Source of the DNA: Vibrio cholerae
Lineage (GTDB): Bacteria; Actinomycetota; Actinomycetes; Actinomycetales; Micrococcaceae
NCBI GenBank assembly: GCA_009728235.1
Contig: WNZI01000008.1
Coordinates: forward strand, 1-64,000
Reading direction: 5' to 3'
DNA: 64,000 nt
Shown: one piece after another, positions 19,325-28,505 of the stretch
How positions within the stretch are numbered: the first letter of the stretch is position 1
Layout: every line of letters begins with the position of its first letter
Made by a program: the position numbers and the translations under genes
Notes under the pieces: model-generated
Databases searched by the model: none
Told to the model about the DNA's origin: nothing
Seen by the model: the letters and a program-made list of their open reading frames with translations, nothing else

Positions 19325-20233
19325 TTACCCCGGGATCTCGTCGTCGAGCGTGGGATAGGAAGGCTGGGCTCCTGCGCTCCGGACGGCGAAGGCGCCGACG
19401 CGTACCGCGAACCGGACGGCGTCGTCGAGGTTCGCGCCGGTCACGAGTCTCGCGGCGAGCGCTCCGACGAACGCGTCACCGGCGCCGGTCGTGTCGACGA
19501 CCCGGACCCCCGGCGCGGGCACCGCCCGTACCGGGCCGCCCTCCGACACCAGGGCTCCTGCGCCGCCCAGGGTCATCACCACGGAGGCGAATCCGCAGCC
19601 GAGAAGGGCCTCGACGACGGCCTGATGGCCGGATGCCGGGCCACCACCGAGGTGCGTCAGGACCATGGTTCCCTCGTGCTCGTTGACCACGAGCGGATCG
19701 GCTCGCAGCAACACCCCGCGATCGAGGACGATGACGGGCGCCAGGTTCACGATCACGCGCCCGGTCGCCGCGCGCACCGCCTGTTCGGTGGCTTCCGCCG
19801 GCAGTTCGCCCTGGACGACGACGACGGCCGCGCGACCGATCGCGTCCGCCCTGGCATCGACGAGTTCGCGTGACACAGCGGCGTTCGCCCCGGGCAGCAC
19901 CACGATGGTGTTCTCGCCGTCGTCGGACACCGTGACGACAGCCCTGCCCGTGCTGCCACCGGTCCGGCTCACTCCCCGGACATCCGCACCCGCCGCGGCG
20001 AGCGCGGCGAGGGCGACGTCGGCATCGTCGTCGGCCCCCACCGCACCGATCATCGCGACGTCGGCGCCCAGCAGGGCGGCGGCCACCGCCTGGTTGGCGC
20101 CCTTGCCGCCGGGCAGCACCGTCAGCGACCGGCCGATGACGGTCTCCCCGGGCGCAGGGTGCCGTTCAAGGGTCACCACGAGGTCCGCGTTGATGGACCC
20201 GACGACGACGACACCCGGCGACACTGTGCTCAT
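19325..20233 (-). CDS. rbsK: Ribokinase
   Basis: A 302-residue PfkB-family sugar kinase that makes ribose 5-phosphate from ribose and ATP. VVVGSINADLVVTLERHPAPG and VLPGGKGANQAVAAALLGA give the N-terminal sugar-binding signature; VVDTTGAGDAFVGALAARL contains the catalytic aspartate and anion hole. Length is typical. The Shine-Dalgarno sequence is weak. It is divergent from the HAD phosphatase gene. No ribose transporter lies beside it, so the substrate could instead be another pentose or nucleoside-derived sugar. Confidence 0.9.
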   Translation of the reverse strand: MSTVSPGVVVVGSINADLVVTLERHPAPGETVIGRSLTVLPGGKGANQAVAAALLGADVAMIGAVGADDDADVALAALAAAGADVRGVSRTGGSTGRAVVTVSDDGENTIVVLPGANAAVSRELVDARADAIGRAAVVVVQGELPAEATEQAVRAATGRVIVNLAPVIVLDRGVLLRADPLVVNEHEGTMVLTHLGGGPASGHQAVVEALLGCGFASVVMTLGGAGALVSEGGPVRAVPAPGVRVVDTTGAGDAFVGALAARLVTGANLDDAVRFAVRVGAFAVRSAGAQPSYPTLDDEIPG

Positions 20234-20298
20234 TCCCGAAGTCTTCCACGCCGTGTGTGGTGCGGCACCCCGGGTGGAACCGCCGCAGCACTGCGGAA

Positions 20299-20304
20299 CA
20301 TAAT
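20299..20304 (+). promoter_or_regulatory. -10 hexamer of the HAD phosphatase gene (leaderless)
   Basis: CATAAT ends six bases before the ATG. TGGAAC at 20275-20280 is a possible -35 with an 18-base spacer. Transcription would start at the ATG itself. Confidence 0.5.
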
Positions 20305-20310
20305 GGGGGC

Positions 20311-21222
20311 ATGCCTACGGATCCCTCCATCGACGTGTTGCCCGATGTTCCTGCCACCGCTTCCGCCGCCCCTGTCCAGGGCCTCCTGCTCGACGTCGAC
20401 GGTCCGGTCGCCAGTCCCGTGACCCGCACCGTCCCCGCCGGCATCATCACCGACCTGCTCACCCTCGCGACCGCAGGATGGCCCGTGGTGTTCAACACCG
20501 GCCGGTCCGATGCGTTCATCAGGCAGCAGGTCATGGAACCCATGCTCGCCGCGGGCATTCCCGCCGGCATCACCTTCCACGCGGTGTGCGAGAAGGGTGC
20601 CACGTGGTTCTCGTTCACGGCCGACGGGCCGGGCGAGGTCTCCGTCGACCGGGACCTCGCGCTGCCGGTCAGCTTCGCCGACGACGTCCGGGACCTCGTG
20701 GAGGACAAGTACTCGGAACTCATGTTCTTCGACGAGACCAAGCTCGCCATGGTGTCCGTCGAGCAGTCACTCGAAGCGACGAATGCCGACTACCTCGCGG
20801 GCCAGCGATCCTTCGACCAGGATGCCCTCGACATCATGCACAGCCACGACATGGGCGCCTGCCGGCTGGACCGTGAGGAGCCGGACAGCAAGGGCGACAT
20901 CGAGTACCGCGTCGACCCGACGATCATCTCCACGGACATCGAGTCGGTCCGGGTCGGCAAGGATCTCGGCGCCGAACGCGCTCTGACGCTCGTCGCGCCG
21001 TCGATGGAGATCCCGCACAGCTGGCGGACGGTCGGCGACTCCCGCACCGACTACGCCATGGCGGACTACCTGCACGAGCACGGGTTCGACGTCGCGCACG
21101 TGGACGTCCGACCTGCCGACGGCGTCCCCGCGAAGCCGTACCAGGTCCTCACGGAAGGCGCGCTCATCCACGAGGAGGCGGGCGCAGCCTTCCTGGCGCG
21201 CTGCGTCGCCTCCCTGGGCTGA
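20311..21222 (+). CDS. HAD-superfamily phosphatase (class IIB-like)
   Basis: A 303-residue haloacid-dehalogenase-type phosphatase. Motif I is LLLDVDGPVASP with the nucleophile and acid/base aspartates, motif II is VFNTGRS, and motif IV is TVGDSRTDYAMADYL with the metal-binding aspartates. A long cap insertion lies between motifs II and IV, as in Cof/sucrose-phosphatase-type enzymes. The substrate, probably a sugar phosphate, is not predictable. The ATG at 20311 is chosen over the upstream frame because of the leaderless promoter and because the leader sequence is not conserved-looking. Confidence 0.82.
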   Translation: MPTDPSIDVLPDVPATASAAPVQGLLLDVDGPVASPVTRTVPAGIITDLLTLATAGWPVVFNTGRSDAFIRQQVMEPMLAAGIPAGITFHAVCEKGATWFSFTADGPGEVSVDRDLALPVSFADDVRDLVEDKYSELMFFDETKLAMVSVEQSLEATNADYLAGQRSFDQDALDIMHSHDMGACRLDREEPDSKGDIEYRVDPTIISTDIESVRVGKDLGAERALTLVAPSMEIPHSWRTVGDSRTDYAMADYLHEHGFDVAHVDVRPADGVPAKPYQVLTEGALIHEEAGAAFLARCVASLG

Positions 21223-21253
21223 GCCGTCCCGGCACCCTGGATCCTGTCCGCGG

Positions 21254-21757
21254 TCAGGCGGCGGAACCAGCCAGGGCAGCCTCGATAGCGGCGATGACCT
21301 CGGGCGCGTCCGGTTCCACCGTCGGGGCGAAGCGGGCCACCACCTCTCCGTCACCGTCGACCAGGAACTTCTCGAAGTTCCACTTCACCAACCCCGGCAG
21401 CACCCCGTTCCTGAACTTCGTCAGCTGCTGGTACAGCGGGTGCTGGTCCTTGCCCCGGACGTCGCCCTTCGCCAGCAGCGGGAAGGTCACGCCGAAGGTC
21501 GTCGAGCAGAACTCGGCGATCTCGCCGTCGTTCCCCGGTTCCTGCCCCATGAACTGGTTGCAGGGCATACCGAGGACGACCAGACCCCGCTCGCCGTACG
21601 TGCCGTACAGGTCCTCGAGGCCGCCGTACTGCGGCGTGAATCCGCACTTCGACGCGACGTTGACCACCAGGACCGGCTGACCCCGGAACTCGCCGAAGGA
21701 CCTCCGGCTGCCGTCGTTCATCGTGAGGTCGATCCCGTAGAGGCTGGACGAGGACAT
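21254..21757 (-). CDS. Glutathione peroxidase family thiol peroxidase
   Basis: A 167-residue peroxidase. The active-site cysteine lies in VNVASKCGFTPQYGGLEDLY, with cysteine rather than selenocysteine. MPCNQFMGQEPG supplies the conserved glutamine, and KWNFEKFLVD the tryptophan and asparagine of the catalytic tetrad. Actinobacteria lack glutathione, so thioredoxin or mycoredoxin is the likely reductant (known for cysteine-type enzymes of this family). AGGGAG precedes ATG 21757. Its promoter region overlaps the 5-prime part of the divergent MpaB-like gene's control region. Confidence 0.93.
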   Translation of the reverse strand: MSSSSLYGIDLTMNDGSRRSFGEFRGQPVLVVNVASKCGFTPQYGGLEDLYGTYGERGLVVLGMPCNQFMGQEPGNDGEIAEFCSTTFGVTFPLLAKGDVRGKDQHPLYQQLTKFRNGVLPGLVKWNFEKFLVDGDGEVVARFAPTVEPDAPEVIAAIEAALAGSAA

Positions 21758-21932
21758 GGCTGCTCCCTGGTTGATGGTGCCCGTGCTTCGTTCCGCCCGG
21801 CCGTGGGGATGACCGGCTTCCGCGGGCAGGAGCAAATCGGGGCGGGGGTACGTTGAACGGAACGCGGGCCGGTGGGGGCCGCGCGCATGCCGCCGGACCG
21901 GCTGCGAGGTCACCAACAGGATAGGTCGTCGC

Positions 21933-22850
21933 ATGGGAATCATCGACACGTGGAAACTGCAGCTCCGAACCACCTTCACGGACGGTGATCCCACCATCCC
22001 GCAGTGGCAGTTCGAGTTCGAGAAGGGCGACGACGTCGGTTACTTCCCGGTCGGCTCCGCCGTGTGGACGGTCCACAGCTCCATCACCCCCACGGTCGCC
22101 GGGATCCGGGCACTGCTGTTGCAGGCGCTCCACCCGGGAGCCATGGCCGGCGTGCACGCGCACTCGAGTTTCCGTGAGGAGCCGCTCGGTCGCCTCGCCA
22201 ACACCATCCGATGGATCTTCACCGTGACCTACGGTTCCCGGGTCGCCGCGCAGCAGGGCTCGGCCTTCGTGCAGCGGCTGCACACCAGGGTCCACGGCAC
22301 CTACACCGACAGCCTTGGTGCGGAGAAGCCCTACTCGGCAGCGGATCCCGACCTCACGCGCTGGGTGCACCTGGCGTTCACCGATGCGTTCGTGGCCGCG
22401 CACAGGGCCTACGGCGGGCCCATCCCCGGCGGGGCCGACCAGTACGTCGCGGAGTGGGCGCAGGCGGGAGAGCTGATGGGTCTCACCGATCCGCCGCGAT
22501 CGGAGGCCGAGCTCAGGGCGCAGCTCGCGGCGTTCGACCCCGAGCTCACGAACAGCGACCAGGTCCAGGAAGCCCTGACCTACATCCGCCACCCCCCTCT
22601 CCCCCGCTCGCAGCGCCTCGGGTACCGGATCCTGTTCGCGGGGGCGGTGGCCACGCTGGAGCCGAGGCATCGGAGGATGCTCGGCCTCACTCTTCCGTCG
22701 CTCGGGCCGATCCCCCTGCCCATCCGGCCGGCCGTGCGGTTCGTCCTCGGGGTGATCCGTCTGGGCCTCGGTCCCGAAGGGCCGGCGGAGACCGCGGCGA
22801 GGAAGCGCATCCGTCGCGTGACGGGCACCGCCGACCGCTCGGAGGGCTGA
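21933..22850 (+). CDS. MpaB/DUF2236 family oxygenase
   Basis: A 305-residue alpha-helical protein of the oxygenase MpaB (DUF2236) family. Members are heme proteins related to latex-clearing protein. Diagnostic segments are RALLLQALHPGAMAGVHAHS with the conserved histidine, GRLANTIRWIFTVTYG, and WVHLAFTDAFVAAHRAYGG. The substrate is unknown. AGGATAGGT lies just upstream of ATG 21933. It ends in front of a strong hairpin and the convergent tRNA-Ser gene. Confidence 0.88.
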   Translation: MGIIDTWKLQLRTTFTDGDPTIPQWQFEFEKGDDVGYFPVGSAVWTVHSSITPTVAGIRALLLQALHPGAMAGVHAHSSFREEPLGRLANTIRWIFTVTYGSRVAAQQGSAFVQRLHTRVHGTYTDSLGAEKPYSAADPDLTRWVHLAFTDAFVAAHRAYGGPIPGGADQYVAEWAQAGELMGLTDPPRSEAELRAQLAAFDPELTNSDQVQEALTYIRHPPLPRSQRLGYRILFAGAVATLEPRHRRMLGLTLPSLGPIPLPIRPAVRFVLGVIRLGLGPEGPAETAARKRIRRVTGTADRSEG

Positions 22851-22890
22851 CGACAGCAGGACCCCGACGGAAGCCGAGGTCCTGCTGTCG
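22851..22890. terminator. Perfect 13-bp hairpin between the MpaB-like gene and tRNA-Ser
   Basis: CGACAGCAGGACC at 22851-22863 pairs perfectly with GGTCCTGCTGTCG at 22878-22890 around a 14-base loop. It begins directly after the MpaB-like stop codon. No T-tract follows, as is common for actinobacterial terminators. It could end transcripts from both sides. Confidence 0.75.
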
Positions 22891-22900
22891 TGCATCGATG

Positions 22901-22985
22901 CGGAGGATGGGGGATTTGAACCCCCGAGGGCGTGAACCCAACACGCGTTCCAGGCGTGCGCCATAGGCCGCTAGGCGAATCCTCC
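22901..22985 (-). tRNA. tRNA-Ser(GGA)
   Basis: A class II tRNA. The 7-bp acceptor stem GGAGGAT/ATCCTCC closes the molecule. The anticodon stem CACGC/GCGTG holds the loop CTGGAAC, giving anticodon GGA (complement of 22949-22951), which reads UCC and UCU serine codons. A long variable arm GGG-TTCACG-CCC and the T arm GGGGG-TTCAAAT-CCCCC follow. CCA is not encoded. Confidence 0.95.
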
Positions 22986-23094
22986 TGAGATGGAGCAGAC
23001 TCCAGAATACCCATACAACCGGTTCTCGCCGAATCGCGCCGCCCGGCGCCGATTCGTGGCCCCCGGCGGATTCGAACGGCGTGCGGCCACTGTG

Positions 23095-23100
23095 TAGACT
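23095..23100 (+). promoter_or_regulatory. -10 element of the SRP RNA gene
   Basis: TAGACT lies about eight bases before the expected 5-prime end of the SRP RNA; TTCGAA at 23071-23076 is a possible -35 with an 18-base spacer. Confidence 0.5.
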
Positions 23101-23107
23101 ATTTCCC

Positions 23108-23194
23108 GGCCCCTCATGTGGTGTCATCCTGTGAACTCCCCCAGGACCGGAAGGTAGCAAGGGTAAGCGGGCTCTGGCAGGTGCATGGGGGGTC
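23108..23194 (+). ncRNA. ffs: Signal recognition particle 4.5S RNA, small bacterial type
   Basis: The invariant Ffh-binding core AGGACCGGAAGGTAGCAAGG is at 23143-23162, with the GGAA tetraloop at its tip. The outer helix pairs GGCCCCTCATG at the 5-prime end with CATGGGGGGTC at the 3-prime end. The RNA pairs with Ffh to target membrane proteins. The position just upstream of gluQ-dnaX matches the common actinobacterial ffs-dnaX neighbourhood. Exact ends are estimated. Confidence 0.93.
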
Positions 23195-23230
23195 TTCACT
23201 TTAAGCACGCAGGCAGCGGGAGGTTCGGCG

Positions 23231-24184
23231 GTGGCAGACCCGGGTGCCGGTCGCTTCGCGCCCAGCCCCTCCGGACACCTCCACGTCGGGAACCTCCGTA
23301 CCGCCGTCCTCGCCTGGCTGTTCGCCCGATCCACGGGGCGCCGCTTCCTGATCCGGGTCGAGGACCTGGACCGCGTCCGGGCCGGAGCCGAAGCGGATCA
23401 GCTGTCCGAGCTGACCGCCCTCGGGCTCACGTCCGACACACCCGTCGTCCGCCAGAGCGAGCGGACCGACCTCTACGCGCGGGCGCTCAGCGACCTGACC
23501 CGGCAGGGACTCGTCTACGAGTGTTTCTGCACGCGGCGGGACATCGCCGAGGCTGCGAGCGCTCCCCACGCCCGGCCCGGCTTCTACCCCGGCACATGCC
23601 GCGCACTGTCACCCGGCGAACGGGACCGGCGTCGCGCAGTGCGTCCGCCGGCTCTCCGCCTGAAGGCGGACGTCGACAGCTGGAGGGTCGAGGACCTGCT
23701 CGCCGGTACGGTGTCCGCTCCGGTCGACGACGTCGTGCTGCGGAGGAACGACGGCGCCATCGCCTACAACCTCGCCGTGGTGGTGGACGACGCCGCTCAG
23801 GGCGTGGACCAGGTGGTTCGGGGTGACGATCTCCTCGAATCGGCCCCCCGGCAGGCCTACCTCGCAGCGCTGCTGGGATTGGCAGCACCCGTCTACGCCC
23901 ATGTGCCGCTCGCGGTCACGACGGCAGGGCGTCGCTTGGCAAAACGGGACGGCGCTGTGACACTGGAGGACCTTGCCGGGCTGGGCTGGCGCGTGCCTGC
24001 GGTGCTCGAGGTGATCCTGGCCTCGCTCCACCTTCCCGGGCAGTCGCTCGACGCCGCACTCGACGTCTTCGATCCGGGACGGTTGCCCCGGGGTCCGTGG
24101 ATGGTGGACCCCGAGATCCTGTTCTCCACCGCCACCGGCCCGGCACGCACATCGTCAGCACCAACCGATAAGGTTTCTCCGTGA
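23231..24184 (+). CDS. gluQ: Glutamyl-queuosine tRNA(Asp) synthetase
   Basis: A 317-residue paralogue of the catalytic domain of glutamyl-tRNA synthetase, without the anticodon-binding domain. It activates glutamate and attaches it to the queuosine base of tRNA(Asp). RFAPSPSGHLHVGNLRTAV gives the HIGH-like motif, RLAKRDGAVTL the degenerate KMSKS, and CFC...YPGTC the zinc site of this family. GGGAGG precedes GTG 23231. Its TGA overlaps the GTG of dnaX as GTGA. With tgt in the same window, the tail end of the queuosine pathway is covered. Confidence 0.93.
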   Translation: MADPGAGRFAPSPSGHLHVGNLRTAVLAWLFARSTGRRFLIRVEDLDRVRAGAEADQLSELTALGLTSDTPVVRQSERTDLYARALSDLTRQGLVYECFCTRRDIAEAASAPHARPGFYPGTCRALSPGERDRRRAVRPPALRLKADVDSWRVEDLLAGTVSAPVDDVVLRRNDGAIAYNLAVVVDDAAQGVDQVVRGDDLLESAPRQAYLAALLGLAAPVYAHVPLAVTTAGRRLAKRDGAVTLEDLAGLGWRVPAVLEVILASLHLPGQSLDAALDVFDPGRLPRGPWMVDPEILFSTATGPARTSSAPTDKVSP

Positions 24185-27100
24185 GTACAGCCCTCTACCG
24201 CCGCTACCGCCCAGAGACCTTCGCGGACGTCATCGGCCAGGAGCACGTCACCGAACCACTCATGGCGGCCATCGACAAGGACCGCATCAATCACGCCTAC
24301 CTGTTCTCCGGTCCGCGTGGCTGCGGCAAGACCACGTCCGCCCGTATCCTGGCCCGTTGCCTGAACTGCGCGCAGGGGCCGACCTCCACGCCCTGTGGCA
24401 CGTGTGACAGCTGCGTCGAACTCGCCCGGAACGGATCGGGCAGCCTCGACGTCATCGAGATCGACGCTGCGAGCCACGGCGGCGTGGACGACGCCCGGGA
24501 CCTCCGCGAGCGCGCCACCTTCGCACCCGTCCGGGACCGGTTCAAGATCTTCATCATCGACGAGGCCCACATGGTCACGTCGGCGGGATTCAACGCGCTG
24601 CTCAAGATCGTCGAGGAGCCACCCGAGCACATCCTCTTCATCTTCGCGACCACCGAGCCGGACAAGGTCATCGGCACCATCCGCTCACGCACCCACCACT
24701 ACCCGTTCCGACTGGTGCCGCCGGAGCCGCTCATGGCCTACCTGGAGCTGCTCTGCCGCCAGGAGAACGTCCCGGTCGCCCCCGGCGTGCTCTCGCTCGT
24801 GATCCGTGCCGGCGGCGGGTCCGTGCGCGACTCCCTCTCCGTCCTCGACCAGCTGATGGCCGGTGCGGGCGAGAACGGCCTCGACTACGAACTCGCCGTG
24901 TCGCTCCTGGGGTACACGCACGCCACCCTGCTCGACGACGTCGTCGACTCCGTGGCCGCCGGGGACGCAGCAACCGTCTTCAACGCGGTGGACCGCGTGA
25001 TCCAGACCGGGCACGACCCCCGCCGTTTCGTCGAGGACCTGCTCGAGCGGTTCCGCGACCTGATCGTCATCAACGCGGTACCCGAGGGTGCCGCCTCGAT
25101 CCTCCGCGGCGTCCCGGACGACCAGCTGAACCGTATGCGGACCCAGGCGATCCAGCTCGGTGCCGGAGAGCTGTCCCGGGCGGCGGACGTGACGAACACG
25201 GCACTGACCGAGATGACCGGCGCCACATCGCCACGCCTGCACCTGGAGTTGCTGTGCGCACGGCTCCTGCTTCCCGCAGCGGACGCGAGTGTGCGCGGTA
25301 CCCTGGCCCGGGTCGACCGCATCGAGCGACGCCTCGAATACGCCGCCGGCACACCCGCCGAAGGCACTGTCACCGAGGGAACGGACGACGCTCCCCGACC
25401 TCCGGCACGGCCACGCCTCGACGTCCCGAGGACCGCGGAGGAAGCAGCGGCCCGCTGGTCGCTACCCGCCGCTGATCCTGCGGCTCCTGCCGTACCGGCA
25501 GCTGCTCCGGGCGCGACGTCCCCCGCTGCACCAGGGACGTCGCGGGCTCCCTCTCCGGCATCGACGGACTCCTCGCCCGACTGGGGTGCCAGCTGGGGGG
25601 TCTCGACGGATTCGGCGTTCGCCGATCCCGAGGCGGCGGTTCCACCGGCGAAGCAGCCGGGCCGGCGCGGCCGGCCACGCCGGAACAAGCCCGGACGACG
25701 CCGGACAGTCCCGTCCGTCCGGACTTGCCCACCACCGACCAGAGCTCGACGTCCGCCGGGAACCAGGCACGGGACGCCGCCCCGGATTCCGCGCCCGCTC
25801 GGCCTTCCGTGTCCGGCGAGACCTCCGCGCCGGCCCTCGCCGTCCCGGCTGTTCCGGCTGTTCCGTCCACCGCTGCCACACCCTCGGCTGCCCCGTCCTC
25901 TCCATCCGCACCCCCGGCTTCGGCCGCTCCCTCGACCGCCCTGCCCTCCCGCTCCGTGCCGGCCGGCGAGCCGGAAGCACAGCCCACCGCCGGTCAGGGA
26001 CAGCACCGTGAGGCGCCGCAGCAGACGAGCGGAACGGGCCAGGGCCGATCGCAGCAGGAGACACGCCAGCCCGACCCGGGCCAGCAGGGGAAGCAGGCCG
26101 CCTCGGGCGGCAGCATAGAGATGGTCCGGCGGGCCTGGCCCGAGATCATGGACGAGGTGGCACAGATCAAGCGGGCCACGTGGCTCATCGTCAACGTCTC
26201 CGCGAAGCCCCGTTCCTTCGAGGGCAACCAGTTCGTCCTCGCCTTCGCGAACCAGGGAAACGCCATCGGTTTCCAGCGCGGGCCCCACATGGACAACCTG
26301 AAGCAGGCCATCCACAAGGTCCTCGGGCTCACCTGTGCCATCGAGGCGATCCACGACGCCGGTGGAGCGGGTGAGTCGGGCCCAAAAGTACCGGCGGGCC
26401 AGGCGGCCTCGGGCAGTAACCCGGAACCTGCCCGCTCGGTTCAGCCGACTGCCACAGGCAGAGGACAGGCCGTGCCGGGAGGTGGCCGAAGCTCCGATGC
26501 TCCCGCCGACGGGCCAGGCATCGGTACGGGCTCCCGACAGGACCCCGCTCCCACAGTTCCAGGTCGTTCCGCCACGGTGCCGGCGGAGAAGACGCAGGCG
26601 CGACCGGCGTCGGATGCAGCCATGACGTCCGCGACGTCGGGCGCGGCGGAGACGCGAGGAACGCCGGGTCCAACGAAGACGCTCGCAACACCGGGTACAA
26701 CGGAGATGCCCGCGCCGGAGACGCGAGGAACGCCGGACGAGCGAAAGGTGGTAGCGCCGGCCGCAGCGCGGCAGGCAGCTGCACCTGCGGGTGCAGGTGC
26801 GGAACGACCCGCACCGCCGGCACGGCAGAGCGCGGCTCGGGTTCCCGGGCAGCCCGGCCCTGCGGCACGAAAGACCGGGCCGACGGCTCAGGATCCGGCG
26901 CCCGAGGCCGTCGGCGCGTGGGATCCTGCCATGTCCGACGACTCGTGGGCGCTCGTCGAACCTCCCGAGGAGGCCTTCGACCCGGGGCCCGGCTGGACGT
27001 CCGTGCCCGAGGACCCCTCTGCCGTTCCCACGGCCCAGGACACCCGAGCGAGCCACTCCGGGCGGGCATCGACGGTCCCCGCCAGTACCTCACCGACGCC

Positions 27101-27701
27101 TCCTCGCCGAGGCGACGGGTCCGGGCAGCCGACTTCCCGGGACGGGGTCGGATCCCCGGCCCCTCCGGAACCGGCAGTTCGTCGAGCCCCGCAGGCACGA
27201 CGAGTCCCATCGCCGCACGCCCAGCCTCGAGCCCGGTCCTCCAGCCCGACCGCCCGGCAGCGGCAGAATCCCTCGCCCCGCAACCGTCCCGTTCGGTCGT
27301 GTGGAGCCCACCCGAGGGATCGACACCTCCAGCGGAGGCACCCTCACCCTCGCCACCCCCGGGGAGTACGATCGCGCCCGGAGGATGGAAGGGACCCGCC
27401 GCCACCAGCACCCCCGAACCACCCGCTTCCGGCCAGGCCGGCCGCCCCGGAGCGACAGCCGTCGGCGGAGCACGTGCGGCAGAAGCCCGCCAGCCGCTAC
27501 CAGCAGTTGCTCGACGAGGCCGAACGGAAACGCGCCGAGGAAGCAGCATCCGCACGCGGCGCCGTCGACCTGCGCTTCGTCGAGGACGAGCCCAGCGCGG
27601 ACGACGAGACGATCGAGGAATCGGGTCTCGTGGGCCGAACGGCCATCGAGCGGATCCTCAACGGGCGCCTCGTCGACGAGCGCAGCCTCGACGGCCGGTA
27701 G
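24181..27701 (+). CDS. dnaX: DNA polymerase III subunits gamma and tau; reading frame broken in the linker
   Basis: The clamp-loader ATPase of the replicative polymerase. The AAA+ core (residues 1-370) is intact: YLFSGPRGCGKTTSARILAR (Walker A), the zinc site CLNCAQGPTSTPCGTCDSC, FIIDEAHMVT (Walker B) and TIRSRTHHYPF (sensor/arginine finger). A proline/alanine-rich linker follows, then a tau segment (MVRRAWPEIMDEVAQIKRAT, 26120-26350), a second long linker and a conserved tail ending in RILNGRLVDERSL. The N-terminal frame leaves the rest at about 25655; one base restored in CAGCCGG (to CAGGCCGG) joins them. In the second linker the best-looking frame switches at roughly 27150-27180 and back at 27420-27460. 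Net length is one base short of a 1173-residue protein. GTG start overlaps the gluQ stop. Confidence 0.9.
26648..26736 (+). repeat. Two 20-base direct repeats in the dnaX linker
   Basis: An identical 20-base unit (GGAGACGCGAGGAACGCCGG) occurs at 26648-26667 and 26717-26736, 69 bases (23 codons) apart and in frame. It encodes ETRGTP within a low-complexity TPG-rich linker, so it probably arose by slippage or unequal recombination. Confidence 0.75.
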
Positions 27702-27884
27702 GACGCGCTGTCGCTTACGGCCGTCGTGGTGGCGCTCACGTCAGGCGATGACTCGTCCGTGAAGGCCCTTCGGCCACGCTGATGGCGTAACCGCCGCACG
27801 AGCGACGCCCGGGGCAGTCGAGGGCGGACAATGGAGGGGAAGCCCGAAGGGCCCACTCCACCGAACCGCAGAGAAGGAAACACC

Positions 27885-28481
27885 GTGTACGAAGGCGCAG
27901 TGCAGGAGCTGATCGACGAGCTCGGACGCCTGCCCGGGGTAGGCCCGAAGTCGGCCCAGCGGCTGGCGTTCCACATCCTCGAGGCGGACGCCGAGGATAT
28001 GAACCGGCTCGTCACCGCGATCACCACGGTCAAGGAGCGCGTGAAGTTCTGCACCGTCTGCGGGAATGTGGCCGAGCAGGAGAAGTGCGCCATCTGCCGT
28101 GACCCTCGCCGGGACCCGAGCATGATCTGCGTCGTCGAGGAGTCCAAGGACGTGGTCGCCGTCGAACGCACACGATCCTTCCGCGGCAGGTACCACGTAC
28201 TGGGCGGCGCCATCAATCCGATCGCCGGCATCGGTCCTGACCAGTTGCGCATCCGCGAACTGCTGGCCCGCCTCTCGGACGAGCAGGTCCAGGAGATCAT
28301 CATCGCCACCGACCCGAACCTCGAAGGGGAGGCTACGGCGACCTACCTGGTGCGCATGCTCAGGACCATCGGTATCCCGGTGACCCGGCTCGCGTCGGGG
28401 CTGCCCGTGGGCGGAGATCTCGAGTACGCCGACGAGGTCACACTGGGCCGGGCCTTCGAGGGCCGCCGGGTCATGTCCTGA
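27885..28481 (+). CDS. recR: Recombination mediator RecR
   Basis: A 198-residue protein that, with RecF and RecO, loads RecA onto SSB-coated gaps. It has the N-terminal helix-hairpin-helix ([20 protein letters not shown]), the four-cysteine zinc finger [18 protein letters not shown], and a Toprim domain ([33 protein letters not shown]). It starts at GTG 27885 with GAAGGA seven bases upstream. It follows dnaX by 183 bases that hold a possible -10 (GACAAT near 27829), so it may have its own promoter. Confidence 0.96.
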   Translation: MYEGAVQELIDELGRLPGVGPKSAQRLAFHILEADAEDMNRLVTAITTVKERVKFCTVCGNVAEQEKCAICRDPRRDPSMICVVEESKDVVAVERTRSFRGRYHVLGGAINPIAGIGPDQLRIRELLARLSDEQVQEIIIATDPNLEGEATATYLVRMLRTIGIPVTRLASGLPVGGDLEYADEVTLGRAFEGRRVMS

Positions 28482-28505
28482 GCCAGCAGACGCGTTCCCC
28501 GCCCC

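Noticed and set aside
25600-25760. Programmed ribosomal frameshift in dnaX as in E. coli
   Set aside because: No slippery A6/G heptamer, and the geometry is reversed: here the zero frame would give a long aberrant product. A missing base fits better.
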